Assembly: GCA_019912315.1 (NCBI GenBank)
Contig: JAIOJA010000064.1
Coordinates: forward strand, 28,780-92,779
Length of the DNA stretch: 64,000 nt
Source: Planctomycetota bacterium
Lineage (GTDB): Bacteria > Planctomycetota > UBA8742 > UBA2392
Reading direction: 5' to 3'
The notes beneath the pieces are model-generated. The model was not told where the DNA came from. It ran no database searches and saw only the letters and a program-made list of their open reading frames with translations. A program made the translations under genes and the position numbers. Below are positions 42,261 through 51,590 of the stretch, piece after piece (within the stretch, counting starts at the first letter, position 1; every line of letters begins with the position of its first letter).

Positions 42261-42458
42261 TTTTCCTTGCCGAAATTGTCGTCTTGACCGCAATCGGCAA
42301 GAAAACCGGGCGTGCGGCAAGCGATCATCCGCATCAAGTGTCACTCAGAAAGCCTTCTACAGTCAACTCTTACGCCGACAATCCCACGCCCCACGTCCAA
42401 TTCAGTTCAACTCTGTACTCAAGTGCGGATCGGGCCCCCGCTACCAATTTCAGTACAG

Positions 42459-42496
42459 AATCGAGGGCGCCCGTCAGGGAGCCCTCGATTCTCATT
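42459..42496 (+). terminator. Hairpin after the LRR gene
   Basis: Perfect 10-bp stem (aatcgagggc at 42459-42468, gccctcgatt at 42481-42490) followed by ctcattt. It lies 200 nt past the LRR stop. The stretch 42261-42458 holds nothing else identified apart from a weak resemblance to the IS end at 42266-42283. Confidence 0.5.
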
Positions 42497-42500
42497 TGGC

Positions 42501-43851
42501 TGTCGTTACCGAAAATGCCGTCTTGGCAGTTTTGACCGATGACGCTGCTCCATCCGCAACTCGGTTCACTCGATTCACGACGGTCAGTGTTGCCCGTTCC
42601 ATGACTTTAGAGTGCGTAAGCGAACCACGACCCAATCGCCAACAGCGCGCCACAAGGCACGCTTCTCTTTGATTCCGTTCGCCAATCAGCTATCCAGCGT
42701 TTCGTCGGTACGTGTGATGCAGTCCGCCCAACCAGGGAACGGCGTAGACACGCCCTTCGTGTTCAACCTCACGTGGTTCGGGACAGTCGCCTTCCAACCC
42801 CAAGTGCGTTCGTGAACTGTTGTAGTACTCAACGTACTCCTTCAGCACTTCCCGCAGATGGTTCTCGCCGAACACAATGCAGTGGTCGACACACTCGCGC
42901 CGGATCGTCCCAATGACTCGCTCCACATAGCCGTTCTGCCAAGGCGAGCGCGGGGCACTGATCAGTTCTTCGATCCCCATCGCTTTGACTTGCCGTTGGA
43001 ACGCTGCCCCAAAGATCGCATCTCGGTCTCGCTGCATGTACGCCGGTACGTCGTTCCACGGGAAGGCTTCCACGATCTGCTGCGCGGTCCACTCGGCAGT
43101 CGGATGAGCAGTAACGTTGACGTGCAGGATCTTCCGTCTTCCAAGTGAAAGGACGACGAACACGTAGAGGATGCGGAAGTTGGCTGTCGCAACAGTAAGG
43201 AAGTCGACGGCGGCTGCCTCATGGAGATGTGTTCGCAGGAACGTCGCCCAAGATGGTCCGGTCGCCGGTTTCCCTTTGCGATGCCGAACCATGTACTTCG
43301 CTACGGTGGACCGAGCAACCTCGATCCCAAGCTTGGCCAGTTCAGCCTGGATGCGAGGTGCGCCCCAGAGGCGATTGGCTTGGCTCATGTCGCGGATCAG
43401 GATTCGGAGCTCCTGCGACACTTGTGGCCGGCCTCTTCCGGGCCTGCTCTTCCAGCGCCAGAACAGCCTGAAGCTTGTCTTCTGCCAACCGATCACGGCG
43501 CCGGCTGCACAAGGACAAGCGACTCCTTCCACTCCGTCCAGTGCTTTGAAAGCGACGCCCATAGTCGACGATCTGCCGGCTTCAATCTTGGCCGGCCAGC
43601 TGATCGCTGCAGTACGGCAAGTTGATGTCGCAGCGCCGCGTTCTCCATCACCAAAGGCCGGCTTCCGTGAAGAAACAGGCGAAGCGCAGCCATCATCAAG
43701 AAGATCATCTCGTCGCCTCATCCGGGTGTGGGACGCGAGACAACCATCACGGCTAGCGATGGAAAGACGGTGGTGTGCTACAATCTGGGCTGGGTCGGCC
43801 GAGTCCCAGGAATGCCTAGATTTAGGGCCGACGGAATTTTCGGTAGGGACA
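42501..43851. mobile_element. Insertion sequence, IS481/IS3-like, about 1.35 kb
   Basis: Terminal inverted repeats are visible at both ends: tgtcgttaccgaaaatgccg plus tc at 42501-42522, and its reverse complement with three mismatches at 43830-43851 (19 of 22 positions match). Ends starting TGT fit IS481-like elements. One transposase gene fills most of the interior on the minus strand. No matching target duplication was found outside the ends (ggc against cct). Confidence 0.7.
42690..43708 (-). pseudogene. Frameshifted DDE integrase-type transposase
   Basis: Two frames join to a transposase of about 340 residues. The N-terminal frame ends PLVMENAALRHQLAVLQRSA, then SLVLVQPAP and stop; the C-terminal frame resumes VIGWQKTSFRLFWRWKSRPG. 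A single missing base near 43500 (within gccggcgccg) explains the shift. The catalytic core retains its acids: AAAVDFLTV, YMQRDRDAIFG, and NGYVERVIGTIRRE. The element is therefore probably unable to move by itself unless slippage restores the frame; a sequencing indel is an alternative explanation. Confidence 0.75.
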
Positions 43852-43996
43852 CCTGAAGACAGTCGGGAACGCGCGCTTTCGCGAGGAGGCCGTTGAGTTG
43901 AACAGGGAACTGCGAACGGCCCGCACGGTGTTGGAAATTTTGAACTCCTCCGCCGCTCTTGCGACCGCAGTTCGCGTCCGTCGCGGGCTTGCTTGA
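43847..43996 (+). pseudogene. Possible IS3-family OrfA remnant
   Basis: A 49-codon open stretch containing RFREEAVELNRELRTARTVL then EILNSSAALA resembles the C-terminal coiled helix of IS3-family OrfA (ELRRANEILKAASAFFA-like). It has no start and stops soon after. It lies directly beyond the right end of the IS element. Confidence 0.35.
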
Positions 43997-44040
43997 AGAT
44001 ACGGTGTCCAGGGCCATCTCGCTTCGATCCTGGCGGAAAA

Positions 44041-45222
44041 CTATCTCTGCGTTACCGAGCTACCGTCTTTCAGGTCGTCGCCGGGGTTTGCGATTACGGT
44101 GTCGCCATCTTTCAGCGCGGAAAGCACTTCCGCCTCAAGGCCGTTGCGTTCGCCCAGTTGCACTGGCTGCTCTTTGGCTGTGCCGTCAACCACTACGAAA
44201 ACGACCGGTCCCTTTCGCGCGTTGAAAATCGCGCTCTCGGGCACCTTCAGTACGCCCTTGCGTTCCGAAGTAATCACCCGCACTTCGACGCGATAGCCGT
44301 GTCCGAGCTTGCTCCACTTTTCTCGCGGCGTAGTGATATCGATGACGACGTTGACGCGCTGTTCCTCAACACCCAGGGCGCTGGTTTGCGTGAATCCATA
44401 TGGCTCAATCAGCCGGATGGCCCCCTCCAGCGCGCCTTCGCCACCCCAGCGCTCAATGCTGACCTTCATGCCGGGCTCCACCAGCACCGCATCCGTACTG
44501 AGCATGTCCGCCACGATCTCGAGCGTCGCCGGGTTGCCGATCTCCACCAGCATCTCGTTCACCTGCACCGGGCCTTCGCTTTCCCGGAGTACTTGCAGCA
44601 CGCGTCCATCCACCGGCGACTTGATCTTGATGCCCTCGACTTCCAGCGCCGAGTCGTCCGCCAATGACGCCTTGGCCATTTCCAGTTGAAACTCCGCAGC
44701 CTTGCGGGAGAACAGGGCCGAACTCAAGGCCGCGTCGGCCGCCTGTTCCCGTGTTGCCGCCACGTCAACCTGCTCGACGCTGACCTGTGACGCTTTGGAC
44801 AACTCTCGTACCCGCTTGTGCTCCCGCTTTGCCAACTCCGCCTGTGCGGTGGCGGCCTTCACATCCGCATCGGCCCGGTTTAGTTGTGCTTCAGCGGATT
44901 TGACGTCAGCCTCCGCCCGCAGTCTTTCGCGCACCCCCAGCGGCAGTGCGCGAGTCGGCGATACGACGGTGATGAGGTCCCCCGCCTTGATGTCGTCCCC
45001 CGGCTTCAAGTCGATACGGGGCAACTCGCCGGTAATCGGCGAATAGATCGTGAAGCGATCCTTGACGCGGGTGCGCCCTTCTTCGTCGATGGTCGTACGG
45101 ATATCGCCACGCGTGACGCTGGCGAACTCGGACTCCACGGACTTCGGCAGGAAGCCGTACACCAGTGCGGCCAGCAGAGCGACGCCCGCGACAATCAGTC
45201 CACCTCGTTTTGCCCACTTCAT
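44041..45222 (-). CDS. HlyD-family membrane fusion protein
   Basis: A 393-residue periplasmic adaptor with an N-terminal anchor (GLIVAGVALLAALVYGFLP), a barrel-sandwich lipoyl-like half (GDIRTTIDEEGRTRVKDRF, LKPGDDIKAGDLITVV), a coiled-coil hairpin (residues about 90-190; EADVKSAEAQLNRADADVKA), the second lipoyl half (IKSPVDGRVLQVLRESEGPV) and a C-terminal beta domain. It links an inner-membrane ABC permease to an outer-membrane channel or substrate. It is the last gene of a three-gene exporter unit; its start overlaps the stop region of the permease gene. No outer-membrane TolC-type gene lies beside it. Confidence 0.88.
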   Translation of the reverse strand: MKWAKRGGLIVAGVALLAALVYGFLPKSVESEFASVTRGDIRTTIDEEGRTRVKDRFTIYSPITGELPRIDLKPGDDIKAGDLITVVSPTRALPLGVRERLRAEADVKSAEAQLNRADADVKAATAQAELAKREHKRVRELSKASQVSVEQVDVAATREQAADAALSSALFSRKAAEFQLEMAKASLADDSALEVEGIKIKSPVDGRVLQVLRESEGPVQVNEMLVEIGNPATLEIVADMLSTDAVLVEPGMKVSIERWGGEGALEGAIRLIEPYGFTQTSALGVEEQRVNVVIDITTPREKWSKLGHGYRVEVRVITSERKGVLKVPESAIFNARKGPVVFVVVDGTAKEQPVQLGERNGLEAEVLSALKDGDTVIANPGDDLKDGSSVTQR

Positions 45223-45224
45223 GA

Positions 45225-47588
45225 TCATTCCCGTGTTTTGAGTACTTCCACCAAATCAAGGTTGTCAAGTTTCCTTCTGACCACCAGCCCGGACGCCATG
45301 GCGGCGGCGATGACGGCCGTGGCGGACAGGGCGAACGACATGCGGTCCACCATGACCGGGAAGCGCATGACTTCGCTGTTGACTGAATCCATGAACAGGA
45401 ACAGCAGCCCGTACCCGATCAGAAACCCTACGGGCAGTGCGAGCACCGTAAGGATCGCCAGTTCACCGAGCAGGATGTAGCTGATCTCACCGCGGGTCAG
45501 CCCAAGCACGCGCAGGCTTGCCAGCTCTCTCGAACGCTCGCTGACGCTGATTCGCGCTGTGTTGTAGACGACGCCGAACGCGATGATGCCTGCGAAGAAC
45601 ATTCCCATGCCGATCATGACCAGCAGGTACTCGTCGATCTGCTCCTCCATGGCCTCGATCATGTTTCCCTTGGTGGCCGCCGAAGCGACTCCGGGTCGTG
45701 CGCGCAACTCTTCGAACAGTGCGGTCTCTGCGTCGGAGCCGATGGTTAGCTTGACGCTGTTGAGTACATCACCGTCCCTCATCAGGCGGTTCAACGCACC
45801 CAACTCCATGAACGCACTTACTCCGAAGAAGTCATCCACGAGCCCGCTGACTTTGACTTCACGGACCGGGCGTGCGCCTTCAAGCGCTTCAAGAGTCACC
45901 ATGTCGCCGGCAGCCAGATGCATGCTTTCGGCAAGGGCTTTCGAGATGAGAATGCCGTCGTCGGGGACCGTGATCGGCTGAAGATCCTGGTCGAGAACGC
46001 GTTCCAGTTTCGAGTCATCGGGTATGCCTCTGATTGCCAGGATCCGGTCCCGGTGGCGAAAGCGCAGGCGCACTCCGACACTGCGGAAGGGCTCTGCATA
46101 CAGCACTCCGGGCAACGACTCGACTTCGTGCAAAGCGTCCCGTGACCGCGGTTCGTGGAAGGTGACCTCGACATCTTCGCGATGCATCACGTTCTGCTGC
46201 AGGTCGACGACATAGTCCATGACGCCGAACATCGCGTACATCAAGAACATCAGCGCGACGCCGAAGCTGATGCCCAGCACCGACAGCGCCGCCTGGAAAG
46301 GCCGACGCTCGAGGTTCCTCAGAATCATGCGGGTCGGCTGGGCCAGGAAACGTTGCAACCCGATGCGCTCGATGAGCGTCTTTCGAAAAGTCGGCGGGGT
46401 CTCCGGGCGCATGGCTTCCGCCGGCGGCAGGCTTGCTGCACGACCGACCGCGCTCAAAGTTCCGATACCCACGGCTATTGCGGTTGTCAGCACTCCCGCC
46501 ACGGGAACCCAGGGCGGCATGTAGAAACGCAACTCGGGAAACTGGAAGTACTCGGCGTACAGCGGGATCATCATGCTGCCGAGACCCCAGCCCGCGGCGG
46601 TACCCGCGACGCCACCCGCAAGCACAATGATCCCCACAAGCTGGCCGAAGTGAATGGCAATGTCCGTGTTGGAATAACCAAAGGCCTTGAGCGCCGCGAT
46701 CTGTTCGCGCTGGGTTTTCACCAGGCGGGAGACGACAACATTCAACAGGAAGGCGGCGACACCGAGGAAGATCACCGCGATCATCGGGCCCATCTCTTCG
46801 AGCCCGGACAACTCCGTTTCGAGGAACCAGTACGACTGCTGATCGGCCCGAGGGATTGCGCCACGCCCACCGTACGGCTCGAGAATCATGTCCAGCTGCC
46901 GGATGACGTCGCCCTCGCTGGCGCCAGGTTGCAGCGTCAGCACCACGTCGTTGAAGGCGCCGTCCATATCGTATGCGGCGGAAAGGTCCGTCTCGTTCAT
47001 CCACATCACGCCGTACAGGCGGTCATCCGGGTACAGACCGCCGGGTTGGATGGCGTAGACGTATTCCGGTGACAGCCCGATGCCGACAATCGTCAGCGCC
47101 TTGAGTCTTCCGTTGATGATGGCGTCGATTTTGTCGCCCAGCTCGAACGCGTTGGCCTTGGCGAAGTTGTGCATGGCGACGACTTCGCCTTCTGAACCCT
47201 CTTGCGGCAGGCGGCCTTCGTGGAGGTACAAGGAGTTCAGTCGGGGCTGCTCGCCATCAGGAATCGACACGATCTGGCCAACGGCCGGCTGCTCGACACC
47301 GGGCAGGTCCAGCGTTACGCCGACCACCACGCGCGTTTCGACCACGTCAACGCCGTCAATTTCGCGAATACGTTCCGCGACGCCATCCGGCGCGCGTTTG
47401 CAGTTCGCGAATACGTCAGCGAGCCGATACTCGGCGTAGTATTCGTCGCGCACCATCTGCAGCGAAGCGACGACCGACAACATGGTGACAAGCAGCGCGA
47501 CGCCCGAGCTGATGATCAACAGAATCGCCAGCGCCTGGCCTCGCATGTGCCAGAGATCGCGGAACATCTTCTTGTTGATCGCCCTCAT
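45225..47588 (-). CDS. FtsX/MacB-type ABC transporter permease
   Basis: A 787-residue permease with two FtsX-like units: an N-terminal helix (ALAILLIISSGVALLVTML), a large extracytoplasmic domain, three helices around residues 260-370 (VIFLGVAAFLLNVVVSRL, LVGIIVLAGGVAGTAAGWGL), then a second unit with a helix near 425 and three more from about 655 (MIGMGMFFAGIIAFGVVY, ELAILTVLALPVGFLIGYGL). It forms the channel of a MacB-like or DevC-like exporter with the ATPase and adaptor genes on either side. The heptad array at 47592-47619 ends 3 nt before the ATG, leaving no ordinary Shine-Dalgarno; the array's own ggaac units occupy that place. Confidence 0.88.
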   Translation of the reverse strand: MRAINKKMFRDLWHMRGQALAILLIISSGVALLVTMLSVVASLQMVRDEYYAEYRLADVFANCKRAPDGVAERIREIDGVDVVETRVVVGVTLDLPGVEQPAVGQIVSIPDGEQPRLNSLYLHEGRLPQEGSEGEVVAMHNFAKANAFELGDKIDAIINGRLKALTIVGIGLSPEYVYAIQPGGLYPDDRLYGVMWMNETDLSAAYDMDGAFNDVVLTLQPGASEGDVIRQLDMILEPYGGRGAIPRADQQSYWFLETELSGLEEMGPMIAVIFLGVAAFLLNVVVSRLVKTQREQIAALKAFGYSNTDIAIHFGQLVGIIVLAGGVAGTAAGWGLGSMMIPLYAEYFQFPELRFYMPPWVPVAGVLTTAIAVGIGTLSAVGRAASLPPAEAMRPETPPTFRKTLIERIGLQRFLAQPTRMILRNLERRPFQAALSVLGISFGVALMFLMYAMFGVMDYVVDLQQNVMHREDVEVTFHEPRSRDALHEVESLPGVLYAEPFRSVGVRLRFRHRDRILAIRGIPDDSKLERVLDQDLQPITVPDDGILISKALAESMHLAAGDMVTLEALEGARPVREVKVSGLVDDFFGVSAFMELGALNRLMRDGDVLNSVKLTIGSDAETALFEELRARPGVASAATKGNMIEAMEEQIDEYLLVMIGMGMFFAGIIAFGVVYNTARISVSERSRELASLRVLGLTRGEISYILLGELAILTVLALPVGFLIGYGLLFLFMDSVNSEVMRFPVMVDRMSFALSATAVIAAAMASGLVVRRKLDNLDLVEVLKTRE

Positions 47589-47591
47589 GCG

Positions 47592-47704
47592 GGTTCCAGG
47601 TTCCAGGTTCCAGGTTCCAGGGAACTGGCCAACTGACTGTCCAATGCCGTTTCTGTTTTCGAATCACGATGCGGTAGTTCTCCGGAACCTGACCCCTGTT
47701 CCCT
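47592..47704. repeat. ggttcca heptad array with distal inverted partner
   Basis: Four perfect tandem copies of ggttcca (47592-47619) followed after 63 nt by ggaacctgacccctgttccc (47683-47702), which pairs with the array. The whole lies between the ATPase stop and the permease start on the minus strand, so it is an intercistronic structured spacer. Confidence 0.75.
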
Positions 47705-47707
47705 GAT

Positions 47708-48460
47708 CTACCACTCCAACTCGCCGGGAGACTTCTTCGTCTTGTTGGCGTAGACTTTGTCGATCCTGCCGTCGGCCAGGTGGATTACCCGGTCCGCAAT
47801 CTCGGCGATGACCGCGTTGTGGGTGATGATTGCGGTGGTTGTTCCCATCTCATTGTTCACCCGGACCAGCGCATCCAGAACTTTCACGCCCGTGCCGATG
47901 TCCAGCGCGCCGGTTGGTTCATCACACAGCATGACCGAAGGCCGTTTCGCGACGGCGCGCGCGACGGCGACTCGCTGTTGCTGTCCGCCGGAAAGCTGGC
48001 TTGGGAAGTGGTCCATGCGATCGGCCAGTCCCACCATTTCCATCGCTTCTTCGGGTGACATTGGGTTGTCAGCGATCTCGGTAACCAGTGCGACGTTCTC
48101 GCGGGCTGTGAGGCTCGGGATGAGGTTGTAGAACTGGAAGATGAACCCGACATGATGGCGTCGATATGCGGTCAGGGCCGCCTCGTCAGCAGCAGAAAGA
48201 TCCTGATCGCCGTAGCGCACCCTACCGTCGGTAGGCACATCGAGCCCGCCCAGGATGTTCAGCAGTGTGGATTTGCCGCTGCCGGACGGCCCCAGCAGTA
48301 CCACGAATTCACCCTTGTAGAGTTGCAGGTCAACGCCGCGCAGGGCGTGAACCTGCACTTCGCCCATCGTGTAGACCTTGGTAACGCCCTCCGCGATGAA
48401 CACCGCCTCGCGGGAGTCATCGGCCAGAACGTACACTTCTTGTGGTTCCTCATTATCCAT
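47708..48460 (-). CDS. LolD/MacB-type ABC transporter ATPase
   Basis: A 250-residue ATPase: Walker [19 protein letters not shown] (residues about 55-72), signature [19 protein letters not shown], Walker [14 protein letters not shown], and the H-loop in [17 protein letters not shown]. The sequence follows LolD/MacB ATPases that energise FtsX-type permeases by mechanotransmission. It is the first gene of the exporter unit. The ATG at 48460 is preferred over a GTG at 48496 because homologs begin close to it, although neither has a strong ribosome binding site. Confidence 0.9.
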   Translation of the reverse strand: MDNEEPQEVYVLADDSREAVFIAEGVTKVYTMGEVQVHALRGVDLQLYKGEFVVLLGPSGSGKSTLLNILGGLDVPTDGRVRYGDQDLSAADEAALTAYRRHHVGFIFQFYNLIPSLTARENVALVTEIADNPMSPEEAMEMVGLADRMDHFPSQLSGGQQQRVAVARAVAKRPSVMLCDEPTGALDIGTGVKVLDALVRVNNEMGTTTAIITHNAVIAEIADRVIHLADGRIDKVYANKTKKSPGELEW

Positions 48461-48509
48461 GGGGCACCCGGTATACGCGGCATTGCCTGCATTCACCTAC
48501 ACTATTCAA

Positions 48510-48707
48510 TCAACTGCGACGAGCGATAGGCTCGCTTTTCGCATCGCTGCTCAACCACGAGTTGAAATCCGATCCCCTGAACAGCGCGACGAGACCAGTA
48601 AACGCGAGCAGCGCAACGGTAGGCCCGACGCCGCCAAGCAGACCCGTCGAAAACCAGACACTCAACGCGATCAGAACTACGGCTACCGGGGACGTGACAC
48701 GCCTCAA
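48510..48707 (-). CDS. Possible small two-helix membrane protein
   Basis: A 65-codon ORF with a TTG start and two hydrophobic segments (PVAVVLIALSVWFSTGLLGG, VALLAFTGLVALF). It lies upstream of the exporter unit on the same strand. The pattern is protein-like, but there is no strong ribosome binding site and part of it faces an IS3 remnant on the other strand. Unrecognised. Confidence 0.35.
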   Translation of the reverse strand: MRRVTSPVAVVLIALSVWFSTGLLGGVGPTVALLAFTGLVALFRGSDFNSWLSSDAKSEPIARRS

Positions 48708-48855
48708 CAGCAGGCTGAGGGATGAGCTTCTGAACCGCCAGCTCTTTTCAGGCCTCCGAGAAGCCCGAGTGATCCCGGGTCAACACCGACGCTGGTCCAA
48801 CAAAGGACGCAACCACAGCGGGATCGGCTACATGACCCCGAAGGACTACGAGCAT
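48700..48855 (+). pseudogene. IS3-family OrfB transposase C-terminal remnant
   Basis: The frame reads RLRDELLNRQLFSGLREARV, then a degraded segment, then HSGIGYMTPKDYE, matching the end of IS3-family OrfB (LRDECLNRELFxSLxEARxx ... RPHSALGYRTPAEF). The catalytic portion is missing and no start exists. The rest of 48856-49087 shows nothing else I can identify; a ggggtcag word occurs at 49073. Confidence 0.65.
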
Positions 48856-49087
48856 CACACAAACAGGCTGCCACAGCGTCGTGACGGCCAATTACGAGGT
48901 AAGAAACTCTACTTCGAACTGGTACGAAAAAGGACTCTTGCCGCCGTGGCGTGCGGCGGTCGTCCTTCGCACAGATCAAGAAACTTATGCAGGACCGCTT
49001 AGTCTGTCAGAATCGCAGTTTCTGTCCCATCTGCGATGTTTTCGCTTGCCACTTGCCCCGTTTGGCCTGCGGGGTCAGACTCGGGGC

Positions 49088-49522
49088 ATGAGCGGATCAA
49101 ACCCGAAAGTCAAAGCCTTCCTCATATGTGACCAGGTGATCCGGTCTACGGACGGCAAATACAGCATCATTGGCGTGTTTCGCCGCGTTCATGCGCCGTC
49201 CTTTCCCGTGTTTCACGCGCGCTTCGGCGTCTACCTGATGCTCGGTGAAATGAACGGCGAGTACAACTTCACCATCGAGTTCGTTGATCCGGGCGAGGGC
49301 AACACACTCGCCAAAGCTGAGTTGCGCGGCGTCAAACATCACAAACCGCTGGAAGACTTTGAGACCGGCATCAACCTGCCCGGCCTGCAGTTCACCAAAG
49401 AAGGCACGTTCGAGATTCACCTGAACTGCAACGGCGAGCTTCTGCACGTTGACACCCTGCAGGCCATCAAAGTCGAGCAGCCGCCGCCCCCTCCCAAGAC
49501 CTCGGGCATGGAAGCGGGTTGA
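49088..49522 (+). CDS. DUF6941-like protein
   Basis: A 144-residue soluble, beta-rich protein. ATG 49088 is chosen because the conserved opening (VKAFLICDQVIRSTDGKYSI then IGVFRRVHAPSFP) begins there. That opening follows the DUF6941 pattern, a widespread family of unknown function. The C-terminus is a Pro-rich tail (QPPPPPKTSG). It stands alone between the IS3 remnant and the oxidoreductase genes. Confidence 0.6.
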   Translation: MSGSNPKVKAFLICDQVIRSTDGKYSIIGVFRRVHAPSFPVFHARFGVYLMLGEMNGEYNFTIEFVDPGEGNTLAKAELRGVKHHKPLEDFETGINLPGLQFTKEGTFEIHLNCNGELLHVDTLQAIKVEQPPPPPKTSGMEAG

Positions 49523-49682
49523 TGCTTTATCCCCAAAGGGTTCCGCTTGCTTCGACCCCGTTGAAGCAAGGGCTTGTTGACGTATAAACGGGACAACAGT
49601 GCCGCAACCACCTGGAAGCGGCCCTAAGTTTGAGCGTTGCGGCCGCTCCTTTGCAGTCGCGGCTCCGTTCTGGGAGTACGTC

Positions 49683-51500
49683 ATGGGCAGCGCAGGGGTC
49701 TCGAACACGGAGACCAAGACAATCGTCAACGACCTCGTGCTTCACGTCGCCACGGCCAACGGCTCCGGCAGCCAGACCAGCAACATGGTGCTGCTGCGCG
49801 CGCTGTTCGGTATGGGCATCCCGGTCAGCGGCAAGAACCTGTTTCCGAGCAACATTCAGGGGCTGCCGACCTGGTTTACGATCCGTGCCAACGGCAACGG
49901 CTGGATCGCGCGCAAGCAGGACGCGGACATCGTCGTCTGCATGAACTCCGAAACCAGCGACGAAGACATTGAGACCGCCCGCGAAGGCGCCGTGCTGATT
50001 TACGAGGAGTCGCTGAACCTCGCCGACAAGCGCCCGGACTGCGTCCACTACAGCATACCTTTCAAGAAGATGATCGCTGACGTTTGCCCTGACATGCGCT
50101 TGCGCAAGCTGGTCATCAACATGCTGTACGTCGGCGTGTGCGCCCAGTTGTTCGGACTGGACATGGACGAGATCAGGAAGGCCCTGGGCGTGCAGCTTGC
50201 CGGCAAGCAGAAGGCCATCGACATCAACCAGCCCGCTCTTGAGCACGCCTACAAGTGGGCCGAGGAAAATCTCAAGAAGATCGACCCGTTCCGTGTCGAG
50301 CGCATGAACGAGAACGAGGGCAAGATCATCATTGAAGGCAACGCGGCCGCGGCGCTCGGGCTCCTGTTCGGCGGCGTAAGCGTCATGACATGGTACCCGA
50401 TCACCCCGAGCAGCAGCCTTTGCGAATACCTCGAAGAATACCTCAACAAGTACCGCATGAAGGACGGCAAGAAGACCTTCGCCGTCGTGCAGGCCGAGGA
50501 CGAGATCAGCGCGGTCGGTATGCTTGCCGGTGCGGGCTGGGCGGGCGCGCGCGCCTTCACCAGCACAAGCGGCCCGGGCATCAGCCTGATGAACGAAATC
50601 ATCGGCCTGGCCTACTTCGCGGAAATTCCGTTCGTGATCTGCAACGTGGCGCGCACGGGGCCCAGCACAGGCCTGCCGACACGCACCATGCAGGGCGACG
50701 TTCTCAGCCTCTTCTACGCAAGCCACGGCGACACCAAGCACGTGGTGGTCATTCCAAGCACGCCGAAAGAAGCCTTCGAGATGGCGGGCGAGGCGCTGAA
50801 CCTGGCGGAGGAGTTGCAGACGCCGGTGTTCATCCTGAGCGACCTTGACCTCGGCATGAACTACTGGACATCCGAGCGCTTTGAATACCCGACTGACCCG
50901 ATCCGCCACGGCAAGATACTCGACAAAGCTGCACTGGAGAAACTCGGCGGCAAGTGGGGGCGCTACGAGGATGTGGACGGCGACGGCATTCCGTACCGCA
51001 CCATCCCGGGCACCGACCACCCCAAGGCCGCCTACTTCACCCGCGGTACGGGGCACACGCCCCAGGCAACCTACAGCGAAAAACCCGAGCACTGGAAGAG
51101 CAACATGGACCGCCTCACGCGCAAGTTCGAGACGGCCAAGACCATGGTTCCGAAGCCGGAGATTATTGAAGAGGGCCACGCGGCCGGCATTCTGTACTTT
51201 GGCACGACGCAGGAGGCGATTCGCGAGGCACTGGCCACACTGGACAAGAAGCACGCGCTCAAGCTGGACCAGTGCCGCCTGCGGGCCTTCCCGTTCACGC
51301 AGGAAGTGGAAGACTTCCTGAACAAGCATGAGCGCGTGTACGTCGTTGAGCTGAACCGCGACGGGCAGATGCGCATGGCGCTCGACGCCGAGCTGCCGCG
51401 CTTCAGCAGCAAGCTGCGCGGCATACACCATTACGACGGTATGCCGCTGACGGCAAATTTTGTCGTGGAGTCGATCATCAATAAAGAGGAAGACATCTAG
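49683..51500 (+). CDS. korA: 2-oxoacid:ferredoxin oxidoreductase, alpha (gamma-alpha fusion) subunit
   Basis: A 605-residue subunit in which the gamma domain (residues about 10-195; HVATANGSGSQTSNMVLLRA, then LFPSNIQGLPTWFTIR) is fused to the alpha pyrimidine-binding domain (from about 215; ALGLLFGGVSVMTWYPITPS and AEDEISAVGMLAGAGWAGAR with TSTSGPGISLMNE). With the beta subunit it oxidatively decarboxylates a 2-oxoacid, most often 2-oxoglutarate, to the acyl-CoA, reducing ferredoxin. GGGAG precedes ATG 49683. The beta gene follows after a 90-nt gap filled by a palindrome. Substrate preference among 2-oxoglutarate, pyruvate and branched oxoacids cannot be fixed from the sequence. Confidence 0.88.
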   Translation: MGSAGVSNTETKTIVNDLVLHVATANGSGSQTSNMVLLRALFGMGIPVSGKNLFPSNIQGLPTWFTIRANGNGWIARKQDADIVVCMNSETSDEDIETAREGAVLIYEESLNLADKRPDCVHYSIPFKKMIADVCPDMRLRKLVINMLYVGVCAQLFGLDMDEIRKALGVQLAGKQKAIDINQPALEHAYKWAEENLKKIDPFRVERMNENEGKIIIEGNAAAALGLLFGGVSVMTWYPITPSSSLCEYLEEYLNKYRMKDGKKTFAVVQAEDEISAVGMLAGAGWAGARAFTSTSGPGISLMNEIIGLAYFAEIPFVICNVARTGPSTGLPTRTMQGDVLSLFYASHGDTKHVVVIPSTPKEAFEMAGEALNLAEELQTPVFILSDLDLGMNYWTSERFEYPTDPIRHGKILDKAALEKLGGKWGRYEDVDGDGIPYRTIPGTDHPKAAYFTRGTGHTPQATYSEKPEHWKSNMDRLTRKFETAKTMVPKPEIIEEGHAAGILYFGTTQEAIREALATLDKKHALKLDQCRLRAFPFTQEVEDFLNKHERVYVVELNRDGQMRMALDAELPRFSSKLRGIHHYDGMPLTANFVVESIINKEEDI

Positions 51501-51506
51501 CGAGCC

Positions 51507-51575
51507 GAGCGCGACGCATGAGCTAGCGGCCGTCGCCGATTCAACTTCAAGACCGCTAGCTTACGCGTCGCGCTC
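51507..51575. repeat. Large palindrome between korA and korB
   Basis: Two 24-bp arms (51507-51530 and 51552-51575) pair almost perfectly: the outer 11 bp (gagcgcgacgc / gcgtcgcgctc) are exact and the inner part pairs through ctagcgg/ccgctag. The hairpin would lie within the korAB transcript and may set relative expression or mRNA stability. It looks like a REP/MITE-type element. Confidence 0.75.
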
Positions 51576-51590
51576 CAAAGTGAGGTACCA

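Noticed and set aside
42266..42283. Third copy of the IS end motif
   Set aside because: Only about 13 of 18 positions match; too weak to call an element end.
49527..51431. 634-codon minus-strand ORF opposite korA
   Set aside because: The korA product is unmistakable; the antisense frame lacks any recognisable motif.
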